Part shown: positions 27,321-35,219 of the stretch, piece by piece
Layout: each line of letters begins with the position of its first letter
Position numbering within the stretch: position 1 is the first letter of the stretch
DNA from: Pelodictyon phaeoclathratiforme BU-1
Lineage (GTDB): Bacteria > Bacteroidota > Chlorobiia > Chlorobiales > Chlorobiaceae
Direction: 5' to 3'
Length of the DNA: 64,000 bases
Assembly: GCF_000020645.1 (NCBI RefSeq)
Contig: NC_011060.1
Coordinates: 2,928,501-2,992,500, forward strand
Notes under the pieces: model-generated
The model's input: the letters and a program-made list of their open reading frames with translations, nothing else
Told to the model about the DNA's origin: nothing
Databases searched by the model: none
Translations under genes and position numbers: made by a program

Positions 27321-27630
27321 GATGGGCCCCGGTTTAAAATATGGTTGTTCGTACATCATTACAGTCGATACGTTCCTGAACGCTTCAAATGTCATATCCG
27401 CGTTCCTGCATGTGCGCAGTAAATGAGCGATTGAGTGCGTGAAAAATTGCTCGTGTTTCGCAGCCCGCAACCGAACCTGTTCAAAATCATCAATCACCTG
27501 TATCAAGGTAATAAACGTAATCTCATGCCCAAAAACATAGTACGCCACAACAACAGTATAAATACAGGATCATAACGTCCCCGTAAATACCCCGTATCCG
27601 GTCAGTATCAGCAGAGCAACAAAACGCAGC
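27321..27630 (-). repeat. Unknown decayed gene, copy U1
   Basis: This stretch aligns with 30902-31212 at nearly equal length. On the minus strand it reads a partial protein with FGHEITFITLIQVIDDFEQV, LRAAKHEQFF, LLRTCRNADMTFEAFRNV. No recognised start or intact frame spans the unit. The family was not recognised. It is placed directly downstream of the truncated CPBP copy. Confidence 0.6.
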
Positions 27631-27651
27631 ACGCGACACGTACCTCCAGCG

Positions 27652-28232
27652 GCTTGATTCATTGAAAAAACGCCAGATCGTCCACGAGATCATTTATTTG
27701 CCTCCTCATAGCAACGGCCTTTTGGATGCAAACCTTTTGCGACCTCCTACGACGAGAAGCGCCACTACCCATGTCAAAAGCACGGCCAAAGCAAGAGGTC
27801 TGGTACTGCCAGCCGCTTCAGGGCTGATCTTCAAGACGCCTGACCAGGTATTGACAGCAGCATGAAAGAGCATGACCAGTAACAGGCTCTCTCCAGAGCC
27901 GTGATATACCCACGTGATCAGGATGCACAAAGGCATTGTCAGCAAAGCTCGGCGCAAAGGATCCCAACGTGATAAAAACAACAGATGGCACCAGCAGCGA
28001 AAGCTGCAGATACTCAGCAATCAGCAGAGGCAACCAAATAAGCCAGGCACCGCCAAAGGATACCAGCAAATATAAGGGGAGTGGAATACCATTTACCGAG
28101 TGTGTAGTGCGCGAATGTACTGGTTGCATGGAACCTCTTTCATCGTTGATGGTCATTATATGACTGTAGATGGGAACGATGATGCAAAATAGCACTATTT
28201 TAGAGTTATTACAGTAAGGGCTTGCTCGACAT
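27652..28232. repeat. Duplicated CPBP segment, copy B (deleted)
   Basis: The second copy of the CPBP segment lies in the same orientation as copy A, about 3.4 kb away. The restriction-modification pair and U1 lie between the two copies. Confidence 0.8.
27706..28129 (-). pseudogene. Truncated second copy of the CPBP protease gene
   Basis: The first about 55 codons and the last about 85 codons match the intact CPBP gene at 24261-25103. An internal deletion of about 419 bp joins GTCAGCAAA directly to GCTCGGCGCA near 27948. The deletion shifts the frame and removes the catalytic EEFGWRG and HLPLFF motifs, leaving only the last histidine motif (HAAVN). The product is certainly inactive as a protease. 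The two parts appear as separate overlapping reading frames. Confidence 0.88.
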
Positions 28233-28307
28233 GCTGATCATCGGTTGCCGTAAAGCGTTAGCGGAAAGGAACACCGGTAAACTGGCTGGTTAGCAACCAT
28301 ATTGCTT

Positions 28308-30800
28308 TTATCGATATTTGTTTATGGATTCGAAAAATCGTTTCAGACTCTCATCGTTTTTGTCAAAAAATTCATACAGCGCACCAATTAAGTACTGTGA
28401 AACTGACTCAATTCCACTTCTCTTAGCATCGATAAGCCCTGTAACTGCAATCTTTCGCAAATCATCCTCATTTAAGTCCCCGAGCAGGTGATGGCAGCGA
28501 ATAAGTTCAGACCAAGTATATGCCAGACCCATTGGATCTTGTTCTGCTTGATAGAGTTGGATAGCATTTTGATAGATTAAGGTCGCTTCTTCTGCTCGCT
28601 TTTCCGATAAGAGCAAATCACCTAAACTTTGATACACATTGGCAAGACCGAGCTTCGCCTGTTCCTTTTTGTAGAGCTCGATGGCGTTATCATAGTGGCC
28701 CCTTGCCAGATCGACGTTCCCGAGTCTCCTCTCCAGGTCGCCGAGGGCTTTCAGGGCATTGGCAAGACCGAGCTTCGCCTGTTCCTTTTTGTAGAGCTCG
28801 ATGGCGTTATCATAGTGGCCCCTTGCCAGATCGACGTTCCCGAGTCGACTCTCCAGGTCGCCGAGGGCTTTCAGGGCATTGGCAAGACCGAGCTGATCCT
28901 GTTCCTTTTTGTAGAGCTCGATGGCGTTATCATAGTGGCCCCTTGCCAGATCGACGTTCCCGAGTCTCCTCTCCAGGTCGCCGAGTAGGTTTTCAAGCAA
29001 CGCGCCACTCATCATCTGATTGGCACGTTTTAATAGTGCTAGTCCTGCCAAAACGTTAAATGAGTATACGTTTTGTAGTTGTCGGATGAGCTTACGCGCC
29101 AACTCTTCATTAGGATTGCCTAAAGCCATATCCGTTTTGCAGAGTTGTTCAATTGCCCATAACTGTTGACTGCTCTTGACGCGGGATTGAATGTTTATAT
29201 CGCTGCTGACGGTATCAGAAGCATTGCGGGAGAGTTCAATAAAATAATCGTAGGCGTAGTTTCGAGCGCGCTCCCAGTTGAAACTGCAATTAGTGGAATT
29301 ACTATCCGACACATGCCCTAAAGCATAGCGTGCGATAGGAGGCAGCATAGTGAAACATCCTTTTTCAAGAACAAGTATATTGAAGTCGGTCATGGTGACG
29401 CGAGCCTGGCAATGACCGCTTTGCTTTTCCCATAAACTTAGGGTTTCCTCATCAAAACCCTCTGGAAAAAGAGCGGCAAATTGCCAAAGATCCAACGCAC
29501 CTGGATCCTGTATCAATAAATTTTCAGTAAGGGAGAAAGATATTTCCAGACTATCAAGACGATGACTTGGATTACGAGTCTGGGCCAAAGCCGTGCCCCA
29601 TTCGTGCCACAGTTCTTGTAGCTTTTCCCAACTGTAGGCACGTCCCAGACGGGCCAACAGGGTGATGCTGAGTGCGTGGCCACCCAACTGTTGATCAACG
29701 AAGTTACGGAGTTCGCTTAGGTTAAGCTGAGAAGTTCCGTTCCAGCATTTGGTAAAAAGCGATACAGCACTATCGGTATCAAGCCGGTCGATGTAAATGC
29801 TATTACCAAGCACGCTATCCAGATTTACTCTCGATGAGGCAAGAAGGCGTATACCCGGTAGTTGGCTAAGTTCACTCAACAACTTTTTACCACCGGGGGT
29901 CTCGGCAATACTTTCCAAATTATCTAAGTAATAAAGTCCGCGAGGGAGAAATGGGCTCAATAGGGTAACATCTCTGATGTGAGCGGTTTCCTCTGGTTTT
30001 AAGCCAACTGCAGAGCCTATTTGCCAGAGTAAACGCAAAGTATCCGCATCATCACTTACCTGAATCCAAAACGAGCGTGTGGCGCTATCACCATTTAGCC
30101 AGCATTTGAGCGCAGCCTTACATACCTCAGTTTTACCGATTCCAGCACAACCGACAACATACCCGCAAACCGTAGCATGACAGTTGTCACCGGTCAAAAA
30201 GGCATTTACTTCTTCTATCTCATGTTTACGCCCAATAACATCCCCTTCGCGAGGCTGTAGTCTCGGGTCATTGCTACCCAACAATTCACCCGGCAGCAAT
30301 CTTTGTATGGGACGTTTTGGTGTTGGAATTTTTACCTCGTCACATATCAGAGAAAGGATACGTTGATTACCCGTTGGAAATCGATGATTATTATTCCAGT
30401 CAGTAAGAAGACTCGGAACATGACTATTGTCGCCATCGTCAGGAAGGATTGGAAAAAAACGTTGATTGTTAAGGTGAGAATGATAGAGATCACTGGTAAT
30501 AATGGCGCTTTCCCAGGTAACTCCAGCCCCCCCATTATCCTCTATGTCACGTTTTTCAAATAGTTTCTTGTACCGTTCAGAACATACAATTAATACCATA
30601 CTCGCATCTTCGATGCTGTGCTGCATCCAAGCACGCCACCCTTTTCCAGGTGGATGATTTTGGTATGGGTGGTCGGTAATAACTTGAATCCCATTACATG
30701 TGAGCCATTCTGCAAGAGCGGCAACCTTCTCACCAAGAGATCCTTCGTGAGCATAGCTAATAAAAACAGTTGGAATTTCTATCGGTAGGTTTAATTGCAT
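28308..30800 (-). CDS. SEFIR/NB-ARC/TPR NLR-like protein
   Basis: A protein of 830 aa with three parts. Residues 9-155 form a SEFIR (TIR-related) domain: TVFISYAHEG, GKGWRAWMQHSIEDASMVLI and VCSERYKKL. Residues about 185-500 form a STAND NTPase: P-loop GCAGIGKTE (217-225), Walker B-like YYLDNLES, sensor LLASSR and the GxP-like LGGHALSI. From about 600 a TPR array with three almost identical 40-residue units (LGNVDLARGHYDNAIELYKK) leads to more diverged repeats. The architecture matches bacterial NLR-like antiphage proteins in which TPRs sense and the N-terminal domain kills. AGGAAG lies 8 nt before the start. The gene stands alone within the island. Confidence 0.88.
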   Translation of the reverse strand: MQLNLPIEIPTVFISYAHEGSLGEKVAALAEWLTCNGIQVITDHPYQNHPPGKGWRAWMQHSIEDASMVLIVCSERYKKLFEKRDIEDNGGAGVTWESAIITSDLYHSHLNNQRFFPILPDDGDNSHVPSLLTDWNNNHRFPTGNQRILSLICDEVKIPTPKRPIQRLLPGELLGSNDPRLQPREGDVIGRKHEIEEVNAFLTGDNCHATVCGYVVGCAGIGKTEVCKAALKCWLNGDSATRSFWIQVSDDADTLRLLWQIGSAVGLKPEETAHIRDVTLLSPFLPRGLYYLDNLESIAETPGGKKLLSELSQLPGIRLLASSRVNLDSVLGNSIYIDRLDTDSAVSLFTKCWNGTSQLNLSELRNFVDQQLGGHALSITLLARLGRAYSWEKLQELWHEWGTALAQTRNPSHRLDSLEISFSLTENLLIQDPGALDLWQFAALFPEGFDEETLSLWEKQSGHCQARVTMTDFNILVLEKGCFTMLPPIARYALGHVSDSNSTNCSFNWERARNYAYDYFIELSRNASDTVSSDINIQSRVKSSQQLWAIEQLCKTDMALGNPNEELARKLIRQLQNVYSFNVLAGLALLKRANQMMSGALLENLLGDLERRLGNVDLARGHYDNAIELYKKEQDQLGLANALKALGDLESRLGNVDLARGHYDNAIELYKKEQAKLGLANALKALGDLERRLGNVDLARGHYDNAIELYKKEQAKLGLANVYQSLGDLLLSEKRAEEATLIYQNAIQLYQAEQDPMGLAYTWSELIRCHHLLGDLNEDDLRKIAVTGLIDAKRSGIESVSQYLIGALYEFFDKNDESLKRFFESINKYR
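28638..28985 (-). repeat. Tandem 120-bp repeats encoding TPR units (2.9 copies)
   Basis: Three consecutive units, 28640-28759, 28760-28879 and 28880-28985, have an exact 120-bp period. They differ only at a few positions: TCTCCT versus TCGACT near 28845, and CTTCGCCT versus CTGATCCT near 28895. Each encodes one 40-residue TPR unit of the SEFIR/NB-ARC protein, so unit number can change by slippage or recombination without breaking the frame. Confidence 0.95.
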
Positions 30801-30901
30801 TGAGTCGCTTCCTGTAATTTGCTAAGAATAATTTATTTGATCCAGCTAACCGCTGTTACCTTATTCATATAAAAAAGCCGTCAACAAGGCTACGAACTTC
30901 G

Positions 30902-31212
30902 GATGGGCCCCGGTGTAGATCATGTCTGTTCGTACATCAACGACCAATACATTCCTGAACGGTTCGAATGTCACACACGCGTTCCTGCATGTGCGTAACA
31001 AAAGCGCGACGGCATGCATGGCAAGGAGATCATTTTTCGCTGCCCGTAACCTCTGTACCTGTTCGAAATCATCAACCACCTGTACCAAGGTAATAAACGT
31101 AATCTCAAGTCCAAAAACATATTACGCCACAACAACAGTGTAACTACAGGATCATGACACCCAAGGCAACGACCCTGCCAACCGGTATCAGCAAAGCAAT
31201 ATCAAATGCAGC
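30902..31212 (-). repeat. Unknown decayed gene, copy U2
   Basis: This diverged copy of U1 lies just upstream of the SEFIR/NB-ARC gene. On the minus strand it carries FGLEITFITLVQVVDDFEQV, LRAAKNDLLAMHAVALLLR and TFEPFRNVLVVDV. An in-frame TAA lies before this part, and the region further upstream reads RYLLPAAFDIALLIPVGR in another frame. It appears to be a small membrane-associated gene, now broken. The family is not recognised. Confidence 0.6.
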
Positions 31213-31302
31213 AGGCAGTAAGTACCTGCGCTGCACGAAATCGTAGTGGCTACGGGAGCAGTATGCCACCAGTCTGTTGACGAATGCATCCTTTACACAG
31301 AA

Positions 31303-31341
31303 GAAAGAAAAAGCCGGATGTGCAACAACGCCTATCCGGCT
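31303..31341 (-). terminator. Intrinsic terminator downstream of transaldolase
   Basis: AGCCGGAT and ATCCGGCT form an 8-bp stem over a 14-nt loop, followed on the minus strand by TTTTCTTTC. It closes the transaldolase/deoxyhypusine-synthase-like unit, 32 bp after the transaldolase stop. Confidence 0.75.
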
Positions 31342-31372
31342 CAAAGAGGAAGGTGAAAAGCGCTTAAAGCTG

Positions 31373-32041
31373 CTACTTCTTCATCACCGCCGCATCATCC
31401 ATGAACTTCTTCAGTCCGGCATCGGTGAGCGGGTGGTTGGCAAGCTGCTTGATAACACTGTAGGGAATGGTGGCAATATCGGCTCCCATCATGGCTGCTG
31501 TGACGACGTGTTGCGGATGGCGGACACTGGCCACGATCACTTCGGTCGGGTATCCGTAATTGTTGTAGATGGTGACAATCTGCTTGACAAGCTCCATGCC
31601 GTCGGTGCTGATGTCGTCAAGACGACCGACAAAGGGGCTCACATAGTCCGCTCCGGCTTTGGCGGCAAGCAGCGCCTGGTTCGGGGAGAAGACGAGCGTG
31701 GCGTTGGTGCGGATGCCGTTTAATGAGAAGTGTTGGATGGCTTTCAGTCCGTCGATGGTGAGCGGACACTTCACCACCACGTTTTCGTGGATTGCGGCGA
31801 GATCTTCGCCTTCGGCAATCATCTCCTCGGCCGTGAGGCAGGTGACCTCGGCGCTGACCGGACCGTCAACGATTTCGCATATGCGGGCGATGTGCGCCTT
31901 AAAGTCGTTGTAGGTGAAGTTTGACGGATCACCAACGATTTTTGCGATGAGCGACGGGTTGGTGGTAACACCATCAAGCACGCCGAGTTCGGCGGCTGCA
32001 AGAATTTCGTCGAGATTAGCGGTATCAATAAAAAATTTCAT
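31373..32041 (-). CDS. tal: Transaldolase (short TalC/fructose-6-phosphate aldolase-like)
   Basis: A short-form transaldolase of 222 aa. It begins [20 protein letters not shown] and has [14 protein letters not shown]; the Schiff-base lysine lies in [24 protein letters not shown] and [12 protein letters not shown] are also conserved. The enzyme exchanges dihydroxyacetone units in the non-oxidative pentose phosphate pathway. It follows the deoxyhypusine-synthase-like gene by 9 nt on the same strand, so they form an operon, although no pathway link is apparent. Confidence 0.94.
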   Translation of the reverse strand: MKFFIDTANLDEILAAAELGVLDGVTTNPSLIAKIVGDPSNFTYNDFKAHIARICEIVDGPVSAEVTCLTAEEMIAEGEDLAAIHENVVVKCPLTIDGLKAIQHFSLNGIRTNATLVFSPNQALLAAKAGADYVSPFVGRLDDISTDGMELVKQIVTIYNNYGYPTEVIVASVRHPQHVVTAAMMGADIATIPYSVIKQLANHPLTDAGLKKFMDDAAVMKK

Positions 32042-32050
32042 TCTCTCTTC

Positions 32051-33100
32051 TTACACGGTTACTTGTTGACGATCCAGCAGGGCATTGAAATTTTTTGTCT
32101 GACGGCCTTCCCAGTTGCGTTTGTGCCAGGCATAACCGGCGATCAGTGGCAGAGCAATGGTTGCTTCGGCAAAGACCATCTGCTCGTGTACGGTATCAAC
32201 CTTGCCCCATGAACTGGCCTCCTTGAGGGTTGAGCCGGAAAGCGCTCCGTCACGCTCATCGGCGACCGTGATCTGAACGGCATAGGTGTGCATGGAGACA
32301 TCGTCATGGCCAAGCACTTCAGCAGCAACAACAATATCCTGGGTAAAGTTTTTCGGCACGCCTCCGCCGATCATGAAAATGCCGGTCTTGTCATTCTCGA
32401 TCTTGATTCTGGTCAGTTCACGAAAATCCTTGACGGAATCGATTGAGACATGTTTTTCGGGGTTGTTCCACTGGTGGTGCACAAGGCCGAATCCGGCAGA
32501 ACAGTCCGAGAATGCCGGACAGAAGATCGGTACGCCTTTTTCGTATGCCTTATAGACAATGGAATTTTTGTCGAGGTTATTTGCCTCGATATATTTGGCC
32601 ATCTCCACAATAAATTCGCGGGAAGAGTAGGCTCCTGGCTCCATGGAGTTGGCGATTATTGCCGTTGTGTCATCGCAGACACGAAGGTCGTCCTCGTCAA
32701 TGTAGGTGTCGTAAATGCGGTCGATGTGCAAATCCCTGAGAATGGCATCATCCATAAAGGGGCTTCCCTTGTAGTGACGGAATCCAAGGGCTTCAAAAAA
32801 GTCCTGATCAACAATGTTTGCGCCAGTGGAGACAATGGCATCAACCATATTGTTCTCGATCATATCAATAATGACCTGCTTCAACCCTGCGCTGATCAGT
32901 GAACCGGCAAGGGTGAGAATAACGGCGCACTCCTTGTCCTGCTGCATGAGATCGAGAATGGAGGCCGCTCTTGCAAGGTTACGTGCCTGAAAAGCGGTGT
33001 CGCTCATCTGGTCAATCAGGGGAACAATATTCAGTTGTTTGATATCAATATGGCGCACCGGCGCGCTCAGTAGCCCTTCTTTTGTGAATGCTGACTGCAT
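32051..33100 (-). CDS. Deoxyhypusine-synthase-like protein
   Basis: A protein of 349 aa from the NAD-dependent deoxyhypusine synthase family. The Rossmann-type segment includes CAVILTLAGSLISAGLKQ, IVSTGANIVDQDFFEALG and IFMIGGGVPKNFTQDI. The catalytic lysine is in EASSWGKVDT. Bacteria lack eIF5A, and bacterial homologues are often homospermidine or related synthases; that is family knowledge, not seen here. The start has GGGAG at 6-nt spacing and lies just downstream of the SRP RNA, with a TATAAT at 33117-33122. Confidence 0.9.
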   Translation of the reverse strand: MQSAFTKEGLLSAPVRHIDIKQLNIVPLIDQMSDTAFQARNLARAASILDLMQQDKECAVILTLAGSLISAGLKQVIIDMIENNMVDAIVSTGANIVDQDFFEALGFRHYKGSPFMDDAILRDLHIDRIYDTYIDEDDLRVCDDTTAIIANSMEPGAYSSREFIVEMAKYIEANNLDKNSIVYKAYEKGVPIFCPAFSDCSAGFGLVHHQWNNPEKHVSIDSVKDFRELTRIKIENDKTGIFMIGGGVPKNFTQDIVVAAEVLGHDDVSMHTYAVQITVADERDGALSGSTLKEASSWGKVDTVHEQMVFAEATIALPLIAGYAWHKRNWEGRQTKNFNALLDRQQVTV

Positions 33101-33137
33101 AACTATCTCCCGACGTATTATAAATGGAAAATAAAAA

Positions 33138-33240
33138 AGAGAGTAAGCTTACTATATCACACACTCAAATTACCGGATGCTGCTTCCTTCCGGATCTGAC
33201 ATGGTTGGGCAACTGAGCGTTGTATAGGACTTACTCTCTA
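33138..33240 (-). ncRNA. ffs: Signal recognition particle RNA (4.5S-type)
   Basis: On the minus strand CAGATCCGGAAGGAAGCAGC contains the SRP GGAAGNAGC-type core. The ends pair as AGAGAGTAAG with CTTACTCTCT, enclosing about 103 nt. TTTTTTATTTT follows the 3' arm, so the closing stem also works as a terminator. A TATATT at 33241-33246 is a likely -10 element. The exact mature ends are estimated. Confidence 0.9.
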
Positions 33241-33455
33241 AATATAGGGGTTTTCGAATTCTCCTGTCTGTGACGAAATCGAAAAACAAGTTGGATAATA
33301 TAGTCTATCGTCTCATGAAAACAAAAAACAAACAAAGGCCTTTTATCTTTCTGTCAACTGTTATAACTTCCGAAGCATTTGGAGCCTTACTGAACCACAA
33401 CCCTGCCTGAAACAGCCGCACTCGCAGCCGGGTTACCGCGGCACTACTTATTTTT

Positions 33456-34502
33456 ATGGGAACACAGCGAATTTTAAGCGGAATGCGCCCTACCGGCAAA
33501 CTCCATCTCGGTCATTTTACCGGTGCCCTTGAAAGCTGGGTCGAGCAGCAGAATCAGCTTGACGAAACGGGTGCGAGAGTCTATGAGACCTGCTTTCTCA
33601 TTGCTGATTATCACAACCTGACGACCTCGCTTGATACCAGCGAGATTTATGCCAACACGCTTGATATGCTGCTCGACTGGCTGGCGGCTGGCGTTGACCC
33701 TGAAAAAAGTCCCCTCTTCCGCCAGTCGCAGGTGAAGGAACATGCTGAACTCTTTTTGATTTTTTCCATGCTGATCACCTCTTCGCGTCTCGAAAGAAAC
33801 CCGACACTGAAGGAGCAGATACGTGATCTGAATATGGAGTCACTGGTATACGGTCATCTCGGTTACCCCGTTCTGCAGGCGGCTGATATCCTCCTCTACA
33901 AGGGGAACGTTGTTCCGGTAGGCGAAGATCAGATCCCCCATGTAGAGATTACCCGTGAGGTCGCACGCAAATTCAACAATCACTTTCCTCACCCTCTTCT
34001 GGGAGAGGTCTTTGCTGAACCGGAACCAAAAATCACAAAATTTTCCCGTCTGGTTGGCCTCGATGGCAAAGCAAAGATGTCGAAGTCTCTTGGCAATACC
34101 ATTCTGCTCTCGGACGGCCCCGAAGAGGTGCTGAAAAAAATGCGCACGGCGGTGACGGATACACAGAAAATCCGCAAAAACGATCCAGGGCATCCTGAAG
34201 TCTGCACCGTTTTCAGTTATCATAAAAAATTTACCCCGGAGGAACAACTCTGCAGCATAGAGAGTGATTGCCGGGCAGGATCGCTTGGCTGCGTTGACTG
34301 TAAAAAACTGTGTGCGGCAAATATTGCACAGGAGCTGGCTCCCCTGATTGAAAAACGCCGCTATTATGAAGCACACATGGAGCTGGTAAAAGAGATTCTT
34401 CTTGACGGCGAGGCCAGGGCAAAGGTGATTGCCGGCCAGACCATGCAGGAGGTGAGAGCAGCCATGAGGCTTGGCGAAACAACCTGCAGTAACCATCTGT
34501 AA
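33456..34502 (+). CDS. trpS: Tryptophanyl-tRNA synthetase
   Basis: A class I synthetase of 348 aa. The HIGH-type motif is TGKLHLGHFTGAL near residue 13 and the KMSKS motif is GKAKMSKSLGNT near residue 205. GNVVPVGEDQIPHVEITRE matches the tryptophan-binding region. The size and motifs fit the bacterial enzyme. It starts a plus-strand run with a HAD hydrolase and argS; no Shine-Dalgarno is visible before the ATG. Confidence 0.96.
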   Translation: MGTQRILSGMRPTGKLHLGHFTGALESWVEQQNQLDETGARVYETCFLIADYHNLTTSLDTSEIYANTLDMLLDWLAAGVDPEKSPLFRQSQVKEHAELFLIFSMLITSSRLERNPTLKEQIRDLNMESLVYGHLGYPVLQAADILLYKGNVVPVGEDQIPHVEITREVARKFNNHFPHPLLGEVFAEPEPKITKFSRLVGLDGKAKMSKSLGNTILLSDGPEEVLKKMRTAVTDTQKIRKNDPGHPEVCTVFSYHKKFTPEEQLCSIESDCRAGSLGCVDCKKLCAANIAQELAPLIEKRRYYEAHMELVKEILLDGEARAKVIAGQTMQEVRAAMRLGETTCSNHL

Positions 34503-34508
34503 AATCGA

Positions 34509-35210
34509 ATGCTGAACAACAACAAACAGGCCTTTATTTTCGACATGGATGGCGTGCTGACCGATAATATGCGCTTCCATGCCGATTCATGGGTTGAACT
34601 CTTCAGCGATTTTGGCCTTCAGGGGCTTGACGCTGAACGCTACCTGGTGGAAACCGCAGGTATGAAAGGCCTTGACGTTCTCCGTTACTTCCTCGACCCG
34701 CAGATCAGTGAGAGGGAGGCTGAACGCTTGACCGAACTCAAGGACTTTCTCTACAGGGTGATGTCGCGAGAGCGCATCAAAGCGATGCCTGGCCTTGGAG
34801 GGTTTCTTGATGCCGCTGAAAAACGGGGAGTCCAGCTTGGAATCGGCACCGGTGCAGGCCCGAAAAACATTGAGTATGTCCTTGGCCTGCTGAACATGAC
34901 CAATACCTTCCAAGCAATTGTTGATCCCTCACAGGTGCGCCACGGCAAACCGGAACCTGATATATTTTTGCGTGCAGCCTCCCTGCTCAACGCCGCACCT
35001 TCTGATTGCATTGTCTTTGAAGATGCTCTGCCGGGAGTTGAGGCTGCCCGGAAAGCGGGTATGCAGTGCGTTGCGGTGACAACAACCAACCAGGCCGATG
35101 CATTCAGCCAGTTCGACAATGTCCTGCAGATCATCGACGACTTTACCTCCCTTTGCCCTGATGATCTCTTGAGAAAACTCAATGAGAAGCAACCCATGAC
35201 CCTCTTATAA
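34509..35210 (+). CDS. HAD-superfamily hydrolase (beta-phosphoglucomutase-like)
   Basis: A phosphatase-fold protein of 233 aa with the nucleophile motif FIFDMDGVLTDNMRFHADSW, cap domain from about 18 to 90, motif II in IGTGAGPKN, and motif III/IV around HGKPEPDIFLRAASLL and VFEDALPGVEAARKAG. Family members act on sugar phosphates or nucleotides. It lies 6 nt after trpS and 9 nt before argS, so it is in the same transcription unit. Substrate unknown. Confidence 0.9.
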   Translation: MLNNNKQAFIFDMDGVLTDNMRFHADSWVELFSDFGLQGLDAERYLVETAGMKGLDVLRYFLDPQISEREAERLTELKDFLYRVMSRERIKAMPGLGGFLDAAEKRGVQLGIGTGAGPKNIEYVLGLLNMTNTFQAIVDPSQVRHGKPEPDIFLRAASLLNAAPSDCIVFEDALPGVEAARKAGMQCVAVTTTNQADAFSQFDNVLQIIDDFTSLCPDDLLRKLNEKQPMTLL

Positions 35211-35219
35211 CGATATCAG

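Noticed and set aside
28638..28985. CRISPR array
   Set aside because: The units are contiguous 120-bp coding repeats without short repeats and unique spacers. I saw no CRISPR array elsewhere in the window.
28629..29059. Repetitive plus-strand frames of about 119 codons opposite the TPR array
   Set aside because: The periodicity comes from the 120-bp repeats of the minus-strand gene, read backwards.
22500..31300. Integrative element with integrase and att sites
   Set aside because: No integrase, transposase or tRNA-linked direct repeats were found. The region looks assembled by duplication and insertion rather than a single integrated element.
33840..34580. A 246-codon minus-strand frame across trpS and the HAD gene
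   Set aside because: It spans two well-supported plus-strand genes and has no family features.
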